NCBI GenBank assembly: GCA_021186555.1 | Contig: JAJKFL010000042.1 | Coordinates: forward strand, 9,153,781-9,217,780 | Reading direction: 5' to 3' | DNA length: 64,000 bases | Source: Reticulitermes speratus | Lineage: Eukaryota > Arthropoda > Insecta > Blattodea > Rhinotermitidae | Shown here: positions 46,071 to 56,500 of the stretch, in pieces | Position numbering within the stretch: position 1 is the first letter of the stretch | Layout of the letters: every line of letters starts with the position of its first letter | The notes under the pieces: model-generated | Seen by the model: only the letters and a program-made list of their open reading frames with translations | The model's database searches: none | What the model was told of the DNA's origin: nothing | Made by a program: the position numbers and the translations under genes

Positions 46071-47810
46071 AGCAGCCATGACCTATTTGTGAGTAAAATT
46101 TACTCTGATAGTGGATTCCCCACATGAGGCTGGACCAGGATATCTCCCTGGACCTACTGGCAATTCACGTAGTTTTGGCTTAAAAGCTGTCGAACTGCTC
46201 CTGGATTAATCAGATCATATTACATATGAGCACATGGATCATGGCAGACAGCAAAACCAGACAGTACTGTATATTCCATCAATACCTGCCCATTGCCTAA
46301 GCACTTGGTCATACTCACATAACATTTGTCAACTTCGGCAACTGGCTGCTGAAGCAGCCACGCGAAGTCTTGAACTGCTTGGAGTCAGCAACGATGCCCA
46401 TAAAGATAACTGTCAGCAGAGTGGGAGAAACCATATGGGCGCTACAAGCAAAGACTCCTGAAGAGGTTCGACAAGAAACTGTCAGAATTCTCAAAGGTTC
46501 TACCAGATTGACTGACAGTCTGACTGCTCTAGGAAAGAGGAACTCACTATTAGTCATCAGCGATCATTATAAAACAAAGATTTTCTGTATTAGCTACCAT
46601 ATTACCAAACATCTGAATTCTGGATTATTACATTAAACAGTATTTTTGACTGCTGCCAATTTTTCAGAGGAACCTGCTTCCTCCATTTTTTGTGTACTAT
46701 TTTAGGGGATAATCGATGTTCCTGAAATCAGTTGCCACCATGTTGGGGGTTATGATACAGCGTAGTCTCTTAGGTGGTCACCTGTGTTCTGACAGAACAT
46801 GTTGTTTACACAGAGGAAATACTGTTAAAACGGAGGCTGACAGACACCGGACTTCCCTTGATAGATGGTTCGCCAACCAGATTTTTCATGTGACTGATGA
46901 AGGCCAGTGTTACATAGCTGGAACAGGCATATAGCTGAAACATATGGATGTCTATATGGGCAATATTCACATCTAGCAGGAAAGGCTGGTGTCTGCATGT
47001 GCCTGCCTAGGCATACATACATGCAGGCCAAGCATCTCAATAGGAAAGACTGTCATCCCCCCAAGCAGGCCAGGCTTCTTGTTGGTCAGTTCTGGCATCC
47101 AGTCAAGCAGATGCAGGATCTGGCGCTTCAGGCCTGGCATCTAGCATTTACAGGCTTCCATCTGGCATGGAGACTGGTGTTCTGGTGAGCAGGGCAGGCA
47201 TCTAGCCAGGCATTGCTGATGCATAGCCATTCGGACATTGGGTCTAACTGGTATGGACTGGGCTGCAGCAGGGATGTGCAGGGTATAGCATGGATAGGCT
47301 GGTGAGTATCCAGTCAAACCTTGCCTCTGGTAGGTACAAAGATTTGGAAGGAATATGGTGTTAAAATCAACAATACAACATGAACCTTCACCACTGCGAA
47401 AATCTCAACAACACACACACACACACACGTATATTAGTCTTATGCAAAACACAAAGGCAATTGTTCATGTTTGTGTTTTATGTTGCTGAATGGTTGTTAT
47501 ATAACCTTGGATGCCATCTTATTGATGTCAGTGCTGTTGTGTATCTTGTACCACCTGTATTTAGTGAATTCTAAGAATTTTGTTGCATTTTTTGAGAAAC
47601 TTCACTGTTTTTCTGAGTATCCTTAGAAACAATGGATCCAATGCTTTGGAAAAGAAAAGATCATGGCAGTGCATAAACACACTGCACTTACTCAAAGGGG
47701 AACTCCAAAACAGTGTGAGGTGTAGAGAGCTGTTACCAAAGTTATAAGGCTAGTAAACGGGACTAGAAATTGTATCTGATGCTTATAGGGTTAAACTTAT
47801 TCCAAAGACA
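46071..47810. other. Unassigned region with repeat-like patches
   Basis: No gene is supported. Open frame 46370-46636 (+, 88 codons) reads PEEVRQETVRILKGSTRL and could be a transposon fragment, but I do not recognise it. A patch at 46980-47330 contains many GGCATCTAG/CAGGC-type imperfect repeats. A (CA)n run is at about 47408-47428, after a family-T-like CCTTCACCACTGCGAAAATC. A hammerhead-like sequence is annotated separately at 46890-46950. Confidence 0.45.
46890..46950 (+). ncRNA. Possible hammerhead-like motif with enlarged stem II (weak)
   Basis: CTGATGA (46894-46900), then A and GGC, a nested CCAG...CTGG hairpin, then AGCT, GAAAC (46937-46941) and ATATG. The core and GAAAC box are present and CATATG is palindromic as in the better copies. 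However, the cleavage triplet is GGA rather than GUA and stem II is irregular, so this is a decayed relative at best. Confidence 0.3.
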
Positions 47811-47822
47811 AAGGTCATATTA

Positions 47823-49977
47823 GAACAGAATAGAATATAGAAGGGCGGGCACCACAGTGACCCGTGCACTTCGACCATAATCAATCTTTTGTGCAACCCT
47901 TTACCTCATTCATTCAGCAGTCCCACACCTTGAACAAAGTGCAGGGCTGCTGACAGAGATGTCCTCAACATCACCTTGTTTCATAAAATGACGACCCAGG
48001 TGCCTAACTCTTAGTGGCCAAAGCCTCACAGTCACAAAGAACATGTGAGGCTGTTTCAGATGCCTGTTTGCATCTATTACACTTGGGACTGTTAACCAGC
48101 CCGTTTAAATAGGTGTCCTTTTAAATGACAGTGTCCTGTTAGCAACCCTGTCATTCTTAGCTGGTTTCTGCTCAGATTGAGCAATTGCCCAGCTTTTTTT
48201 GCAGACGACCTTTTAAGAAAGCCCTTAGCCTGCCTTTGTCCACATATGGACTGCCAATGCTCCTCGTGTTTCCTACTCATCCAGTCCCTGATAATCCCCC
48301 TGGCAAACTTTGCAGATATACCAAGTGCAGGCTCAGGTCCTATGAGTGGATGTGTGGAGCCTTGTCTGGCTAACTGATCAGCTATTTCATTTCCATCAAT
48401 TCCCATGTGTCCTGGCACCCACACCAGTTGGATCCTATTATATTCTGCCAGTTTCAGCAGGGACTAAATGGCAGTCCCAGACTAGTTTGGAATTTATCTG
48501 GAACCTGTCAGGTGCCTTGATGGCTTCCTGTCGGAAAGAATATTCTCCACTACGAAGCCTTAAGGGCATAATTTCAGCACGGAATACCGTGGTGTGGAGC
48601 CAATGACTGAAGCTGTGCCCCCTTCTCAAGTCCCATCTGTACACACCAGCACCAGTGCCCTTATTGGTTTTGGACCCGTCTGTGTACCAGACCAGGCCCC
48701 CTTTGTCATCTCCGTTGAGCCCATTCTGCCATTCACACTTGTCAGGGAACTTGACTGTGAATGGCTTGTGGTATGCATATCTCAGAAGCATCCTGTCAGA
48801 CCCCATCTTTAGGATGGGTTTGTGCTCCATATCCTGAGATTTTTTGGTGTGACCAGTTAGTGGATTTAGGTCACCACTGTTGGGTACACATTAGTCTGTA
48901 TATGCCTGCCTAGGCCTCTGCCTCAATCATCACTTGAAGAGGAGGATGTCCCAGGAGGACCTCCATTGCAGCTGGTGGGGTTGTTTTCATCACCCCTGTT
49001 ACAGCCAGACAGGATAATCTCTGTAACTTACTGAGCTCCATCCTGCTGACATTTTATCTGACCATCGGCCATCAAACTGTGGAGCCATAGGTTAATACGG
49101 GTCTGATGACCATGGTGTAGACCCAGTGCATCACCCTGGGTTTCAGACCCCAAGTTTTACCAACTGTGCCCTTACAGGTCCAAAAATTCCTGTAGGCCTT
49201 ATTCATCACATTTTTCAGCTGTGCCTTCCATGTCAATCCCTTGTCCAGCATAAATCCAAGGTATTTGACCTCGGTAGTCAGCTGCAATGTGTGTCCAGAG
49301 AGGGTTGGTTCCTTTAGGTCCCTTAAGTCCCTAGTTGAATGGCAATATCACCATCTTTTGTGGATTGATAGACAGCTGAGTCCTATCACACAAACGTTTT
49401 ACTGTATTCAATGCCCCTGTAGAAGCTCTGAGATGGTGTTCAGAAATTTTCCGCTGATAAGGATAGCAATGTCATCTGCATATCCCAGTGTTTAGTAGCC
49501 AATCCCACTGAGTCCTCTTACGAGCTTGTCCACAACCAGACTTCACAGCTGAGGTGACAGAATGCCGCCCTGGAGATAGCCCCTACCCACAGACCCCTCC
49601 AGAGTTTCTCCTGCAAGCGTGGTTGTGATTTTCCTGCCACCCAGCATAGATCCGATCCATCGACAGATTGCTTCTCCAAGCCCACACCATTTAGCAGCCT
49701 TTGTTATGATGTCAAATAAGGTGATATCAAAGGCTCCCTCAATATCTAGGAAAGCTCCAAGTGTAACTTTGCCGTTTTCCAGTGCTTCCTCTATATGTGT
49801 GATCGCACGGTGCAGTGCGGTTTCAGTGGACTTCCCTGGTTGGTAGGCAAATTTGTATCTATGTAGGGGATGTACTTAAAAAATCTCATCCTTGATATGC
49901 CTGTCCACCAATTTTTCCATCATTTTCAGCATGAAGGACGATAGGCTAATAGGATGATACAATATGCCTTAGCCTTC
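47823..49977 (-). pseudogene. 5'-truncated RT and RNase H element (element 3)
   Basis: Broken frames in element order: RT pieces from about 49965 (KAKAY, SLSSFMLKMMEKLVD), then a region matching FDITLF and GLGGMLGG on worn sequence. Next are VKYLGFMLDKGLTWKAQL and KTWGLKPRVMHWVYTMVIRP (49287-49072), RNase H with WYTDGSKTNKGTGAG (48830-48438) and WVPGHMGIDGNEIADQLA (48424-48092), and a damaged knuckle. Several stops and indels are present. The group is the same as elements 1 and 2 by wording and domain order, but it is a distinct family. Confidence 0.75.
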
Positions 49978-51227
49978 TCTTCTTCTTCTTCTTTCTATGG
50001 GCCCGTCGGAATTAGCTCCGGACGCCTTTCAATTATCAAGTCTGAAGCCAAAGCCGCTCCTTGATCAGGTTCATCGAAGGTGGAATACTCAAGTAAGAGT
50101 GGGGTCTTTTCACACCCCCACTACTTCTCGCCACCGCCTTCTCTTACTTTAATGAGCTGCTTTCGCTGCGCTCCCGAGAGTCGCCTGGTCTGCAGTCTAG
50201 TCATAATGACAGCTGCAGCCAGTCTGTCCTCATCAGAAGAGATAGCGAAAGGCTCACAGGTTCATCGAAGGTGGAATACTCGAGTAAGAGTGGGGTCTTC
50301 TCACACCCCCACTACTTCTCACCACCACCTTCTCTTACTTTAATGAGCTGCTTTCGCTGCGCTCCCGAGAGTCGCCTGGACTGCAGTCTGGTCATAAAGA
50401 CACCTGCAGCCAGTCCGTCCTCATCAGAAGAGATAGCGAAAGGCTCACAGGTTCATCGAAGGTGGAATACTCGAGTAAGAGTGGGGTCTTCTCACACCCC
50501 CACTACTTCTCGCCACCGCCTTCTCTTACTTTAATGAGCTGCTTCCGCTACGCTCCCGAGAGTCACCTGGTCTGCAGTCTGGTCGTAAAGACACCTGCAG
50601 CCAGTCTGTCCTCATCAGAAGAGATAGCGAAAGGCTCACAGGTTCATCGAAGGTGGAATACTCGAGTAAGAGTGGGGTCTTCTCACACCCCCACTACTTC
50701 TCACCACCACCTTCTCTTACTTTAATGAGCTGCTTTCGCTGCGCTCCCGAGAGTCGCCTGGACTGCATCTAGTCGTATAGACACCTGCAGCCAGTCTGTC
50801 CTCATCAGAAGAAACAGCGAAAGGCTCAAAGCCTACAGCCTCAGTATCAAGTTTGCAGCCACAGCTGCTCCTTTATCAGTTTCATCAGAACTCAGCTCAG
50901 AACTTACAACTTGTATCAAGTCTACAGCCTCAGCCACTCCTTGATCAAGTCCATTAATTACTGTGTCCATCTTATTCCAACAAGTAATGGGGAAGTAACA
51001 GTCACCACCCGCAGAGCCCCTTAAGGGTGGAAGGCATAAATACAACGGGGTGCTGCCTGGTACCCCAAGGGGATCGTCAACGCCACTGCTATCACCACCC
51101 CAGTGCCATGCAGCCTTCGGCACGATGCCTCACACCTTGGCTTGGGTGGACCATTGCCCCTGTTAGCCGCCTGTAGACGTTAACCCCATCTGTGACGGGG
51201 ATGCCAGAGGTTGGTTTTTGAAGGGGT
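49978..51227 (-). mobile_element. Short internally deleted element using the element 1 3' tail
   Basis: Its 3' end (CCGGAGC..., GACGGGCCCATAGAAAG, (GAA)n) matches the 3' end of element 1 at 29365-29415. Its 5' part (about 50990-51227) matches the 5' UTR of element 2. In between are only a short frame (MDTVINGLDQGVAEAVD, - strand, about 50972-50833) and four 191-bp repeats. No RT or endonuclease is present, so it must have been copied by another element's machinery. Confidence 0.6.
50068..50831. repeat. 191-bp tandem repeat, 4 copies
   Basis: The word GGTTCATCGAAGG starts at 50068, 50259, 50450 and 50641, exactly 191 bp apart, and units are nearly identical. The open frame of 87 codons in each copy is a by-product. 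The location, between a 5' UTR-like region and the 3' tail of a short retroelement, recalls promoter monomers in the 5' UTR of some L1 elements. Confidence 0.95.
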
Positions 51228-51239
51228 AAGGTCATATTA

Positions 51240-51869
51240 AGTGATAAGTTGTGTTTAAATTTTGTAAGTTTGTAACATAGGAAACATCCAATGTGAAACA
51301 GACTATTTGTTCACATTAATTTGCACAAGAGTGTACAGACTGGTGTTGGTTGATTGAACTGTATAATATTGGCGATTACTGACGATTTCTTTTTTCCGCT
51401 ACTAGCTCCTCAGTGCATATGACAGAAAGGTAGTGAGGAAGATGAAGATGACAGCTTGGGATGCTGCAATATTTATGATTTATTTGATGTTGCTGTCACT
51501 GACTCAGACTGTACTGTCAATTGATAAGATCATCATCATCATCAGTGAATAATGAATCAAAAAGGATGAGGCAAGAAGTGACATAGCCTGATGTGACACA
51601 TTAATCTTCTATTTTCCTGTGAGTACTGAGAAAAATCATGTAAAACCTCAGTGAGGATAGTCGATATCCCAGACAGGACTCAAAACCAGGCAAGATGCAA
51701 GGCAGAAGAAGCATTACCACCTCAGCCAATTTACTTGGTAAATTTAGAAGTTAAATTCTACCACATAATTATATCAGTAGGTGATAAAACAAAAATAAAA
51801 TTGTATTTGAAACATGATGAAGCATTTCAGTTGTGTGTCTTAAATTCAATGTGCACACAGACTATTACA
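51240..51869. other. Intergenic, nothing recognised
   Basis: No gene supported. A short (ATC)n run lies at about 51527-51545. Confidence 0.5.
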
Positions 51870-53286
51870 ATATAATACACTTTATTAGTAAAAAATACAA
51901 AATGCAACTCCTCACACTAATACACCTGTCAAAGCAGTCAATGACAACTGCAGCAACAAGCTGTACTGACATCTTGCATGTTATTACCATTAAAAACATC
52001 TTGGTAATTTGAAAATTATTTTAACTATAATATATTAAATATCAGTTTGGTCAGCCTAATGACCAGATATTCCATTCTATAACACAGAGACACATCAGTG
52101 GCATGAGACAAAAATCACACTTTTTTATAAACGGTATCAATTAAACACAATAAATACAGCATCTATAATATATTGTACATGATATGGGGAAGCTACCATA
52201 AACATATATACACAAATCAGTTGTGTCTACATTTATCAGAAATTCTGGTAGATAAAAAAAAACCTAATTAAATACTTTTTAAACCAATGTCTAATATGAC
52301 TTAAAAGATGACTGACATACGTTATTTCTTGTGTTATAAAAGCATACCTGATGACATGTACGCTGCACCATACTAACTTGTAGTATCACTAATTCCCAAC
52401 CTGTGACTTATGTGTCCCTGAAATATATAAAGATGGAATTATCTGTACTTGGAATTGTAAGAGCAACAACTAAATACCCCTCTGACGTTCCTCAGTGATT
52501 GGTTTTTCTTCATGTAACATCAAATTTCAGTTATCCCACATCATATCTCAGTGTTAAAATTCATCCCATTAAAAGTTTCATCAGTGTGATGTCAGCAACT
52601 GGACTGCCAATGGAGTAATAACCCTGCAGTTTGATCTGGCTTCTAAATCACTGGTGGGACCAGGGGATGATAGTGTGGAGCTACAGAAGTAATTGCACCC
52701 AACAGAGGCTTGAATCGCAGTACATTTCTTAATATAATCCAATATGAGCACCAATTTAATGTTCCCCAAATGAATCACAAATGGAGGGCTCGTTGCTTGT
52801 CTGTTCACAAATAAGGAGTTATGATACCTTGCAGAGAGGCAGATGACTGCGCGTCTCTCTGGGTTATGCACTGTTCTGCAAAATGGAGTCGTGGTTCCTG
52901 AAATCCCCAATTTCATGCAGAGTTCTAATATCTGTGCAAATTAATAATGTATATCCACACATAAATAGACAATAGAAGGAAGGCGCCTTGTGCAAAATAG
53001 TGAATTGTTCTCTGTTATTTAAATTTGTTGGAGTATTTTTTATGAAAATATATAATAATATTTTTGCAAACATGCATGAACAGTAAGTTCTGTTGAGTAA
53101 AAGAATCTTCAAACACTGTATTCTTACTAACTTACAAGAGGTTGGGAATATCTGTCCTAAGAAAAAACATATTTTTAGGGTGACACATTTATCATGCCTA
53201 AAGTTTAATTAATTTACAGTATCAGGTAATTACAGTGCCTCATGTCTAGTGTATTAATTCCCTCTGTTTACTGTCCATACCATTCG
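51870..53286 (-). other. Putative 3' UTR of the PLEKHG4-like gene
   Basis: Non-coding sequence runs from the stop codon to a canonical AATAAA on the - strand (51886-51881), with likely cleavage a few bases further at about 51860-51870. No intervening splice sites or coding segments are evident. Confidence 0.5.
51881..51886 (-). terminator. Candidate polyadenylation signal AATAAA
   Basis: TTTATT on the + strand equals AATAAA on the coding strand, about 1.4 kb past the stop codon of the RhoGEF gene. It is the nearest clear signal to a transition into unrelated repeats. Confidence 0.4.
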
Positions 53287-53528
53287 TTACAGTTTAATTG
53301 TTAGTTCATCTTGGTCCCTTTGCAAGTCTTGCAATGAACTGTCATTAGTCTGGCTTGGAGTGAGACAACCCTTATCCTCTTCAGTGGGTGACACTGGGGA
53401 TGTCGGAGACATAGAGGAATCCAGAGATGTTGATGTCACTGAGCTGTTTGATCTTTCAACATGCCAGTGGTTACCACTGGCATCTGTATCTTCAGATCCC
53501 AAGGAGATATCTGCTATGATTCCACTTT
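53287..53528 (-). CDS. PLEKHG4: RhoGEF terminal exon
   Basis: It joins through GAA (TTTCAG acceptor) and ends with TAA at 53289-53287. The 79 residues are acidic and Ser/Thr-rich (SMSPTSPVSPTEEDKG), with repeated S/T-P sites for proline-directed kinases. No domain. The frame and phase fit; the upstream frame is open but belongs to the intron. Confidence 0.8.
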
Positions 53529-56500
53529 CTGAAATTAAAGTATAACAGAACTTCACCCTTACTGACAAATAACAATAGGTGTTGTTCATGTCATTAAATA
53601 AAATACAATTATCTCAGTATTTCTTCAAGAAGCAAAAAAAATCACTAATCTAATCTCGCATGACTCTACTGTGTTATTAGTAGCTCATGAGAGGGCCATG
53701 CTGTCTGCGAGTCTGCATGTTCCTTCCTTTCAAAGTTTGAACTGGCTGATCAATTCTCACAATGTTTGGTATGAAAGTTAAGCCAATGGAGGCCACTCCA
53801 AAGCTCTACCATCCAGTTTACTACACACACTAACAACACGGTGGACATTAAAACTTACAAGTCAGAAATGACAATGGTGCCATTTAATACAGTGCCTACA
53901 CACAGTGCATAGTGACAGGTCTTAAAAAATACACACATTTTGTTACTGTAATCTGTAATGTTTCTATAGCATATCAAAGAACGGGATAAAAATGTCAAAA
54001 TTTTAATTTCCTATTGTATGGCAATACAAAGTACATATGTAATATAAAGTCACTACTTACACACAGTGAAGTAAGCAACTTCAAGGTTACATCTGACAAA
54101 TTTTCTGACAGACAGAATCTACTTACATTAATTCTTTCACAAAAATAAAATAAAATAATAACAGCAGAGTGACAGAACTAGAAACCTATGCAATAGGAAA
54201 ACAGGCTTCATTAGTTCTACTTGGAATTTTTTATACACAAGATATGCCTTAACTGCAGATTTTCAAACCCCACACACAAAATGCAAAATAATCCACCACT
54301 AAAGAGCTTGCAGCACAGCGTTCTGTCTGTATCATACCCCTGAACAGCAATCTTACCCATGGAGCACTGACTGTTGAGAGTGGTCGACCGGTGATGCATG
54401 TGTGGGCTGTCCACAGGGTCAAACCCCAGGTTGATGAGAGGTCCATATCCTGAAGCAGAGGAATGACTGGTGGCACTGCTGCTACTGCCACCAGAAGACG
54501 ACGAACTGCTCACAGAAATGATGGAGTGAGGTCGCTTATTGCTGCGTGAGAGCTCTCCTGACGACACCGTGATTGAATTGCGGAACCGCGGGGCAGCTGC
54601 AACCACAGGTAACATACGGGTGATCCCATAACAAAGTATCTCAACAAGCAGACCAATTAATTTTGTTCATAAACTAACTGACATTTAATGTATGCACACA
54701 CATGTACACACTATAAGCACAGAAGCCCACACTAATATCCAGCCCCTGATGGCATTATGAAATACACACAAATTTGGAAACCTCCTAATCAAAGACCCAA
54801 CTCCATAAAGCAGAGTCCATTTTGAGAAGCTAACATTTCCTCAACCAGTCAAGAAATTCCGTGTACTTCACAGAACCCAAACGTTCATCGCGGCGTTCAC
54901 AAGGGCCCACCACTGGTCCCTAACCTAAGCCATGTGAATCCAGTCCACACCCCCCCAACCCAGTCCCTTAAGATGCCTGTCTTTACTTTAGGTTTTCCCA
55001 TCAAAACCCCACATGCATTTTTCTTCTTTCCCACGACTGCCACACACTCCACCCACCTCATCCTCCTTCGCTTGATCACTGTAATAATATATGGCATGGA
55101 GTACAAATCATAAAGCTACTCCTTAGACAATTTGCTCCCACATCCTGTTACTTCCTCCCTTTAGGTCCAAATATTCCCCTCAGCATCCTGTTCCCAAACA
55201 CCCTCAGTCTGTGTTCTTCCCTGTGTGTATGCAAGCATGGTCTTCACACACACATGAAACTTTGGACACCTCTAACAATTTAAAAAGCTCTCCAGTAGAA
55301 TGCAGTTTCACAAGGATCATCAGATGAATTCTCACTAGCTATTATTTGCAACTTCTGTATTAGTCCTGGCTACTTCTTGAGACTTGAAACAATGTGTAAC
55401 CTTCTGTACCAGTTAGTTCTGAAGCATCAGGATTTAGTACAAAGGAAGGAAAAACCAGAATAAAAAAATATGGAACATAAGAGACTTTAAAGAGAAACTG
55501 GAATAGAAATTAATAAATAACAGAATAAGATGGTACAGACACAAATTTTTTAATAAGTGAAGACAATCCCAAAGACTGAAATCAAGATGGGAACATCAGA
55601 TCAGTAAAGATGTCTCACAGAAAGGAAAAACCACAGAGAGACATCAAATCTTCCTATTTGCTGGATGACTCACATCAATGAAAATGCATTAAGAAGAAGA
55701 AAGAGGTGAGACAGAAGATTGTTAATTACATCCATTTATGGCAACACGTCAGAGAAATTGAATTTAGAAATATCTTCCACTTTAAATGCAATATCCACTC
55801 TGCTTGAGTACAAAAAATTAAAACATATTAATTTAGAAAACTACTCGTATTCTGCCCTCTACTAGCATCGGCACAGTCATGACAAGACCCATCACTCTTA
55901 TCTTCTTGACCCCTTACACCTAATTGTCCACTGTTTCTGCACATGCACCTGGCTTCACCTATAACACAAGCAACAGTAACACCGAAAAGCATTTAATGAA
56001 ACAGTTATCAAAGAAATAAACCATGGCCTAGAATTATTTTTGAGAAGCCAATAGTAACTCAGTTAGCCCAGAAAGTCCCTGCTGTTTATAGGACCACAAC
56101 ATTTGTTACCATATACTCAGAGACCTGTCAATGAACCCTGCCTGGAGCCAGATAAATCCAGCACACATCATCATTCTCCAGTACTTTAATATCCATTTTA
56201 ACATTATCCTTAAATCTACACCACTATCTCAGATTTTTTTTTCTCAGGCCATCTGATCAAATCCTGTTTGCATTTATCATCTCCCATGCATGCTACATTC
56301 CCTGCTTATCCCAGAGACCTTGATTTTCTCATCCTACACATATTTCTCAGAGTAAAAGTTAAGAAATTTTTCATTATATAATTTTTTTTCACCCCCTGTG
56401 ACTTCCACCTCCTTAAGTCCAAATATCCTCCTCAGTGCCCTGTTTTCAAACACCTTCAATATTTTCCCCCAGAATGACAAAGCAAGTTCTATGCAAATTC

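Larger units (their letters stand above)
47823..51227 (-). mobile_element. Chimeric retrotransposon insertion with a 12-bp target-site duplication
   Basis: AAGGTCATATTA occurs at 47811-47822 and again at 51228-51239, bounding one 3405-bp insertion. From its 3' end (low coordinate) it holds a 5'-truncated RT/RNase H element (47823-49977). That is joined directly to the 3' terminus of a second, short element running 49978-51227. Both are on the - strand. One duplication around two element copies implies one insertion event. Confidence 0.8.

Noticed and set aside
49978..50030. Independent insertion of a short element into element 3 at 49977
   Set aside because: Element 3 sequence does not resume beyond 51227; instead the shared 12-bp duplication lies there, so a single joint insertion explains the data better.
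50080..50725. 87-codon open frames repeated three times as a gene family
   Set aside because: They are a by-product of the 191-bp tandem repeat.
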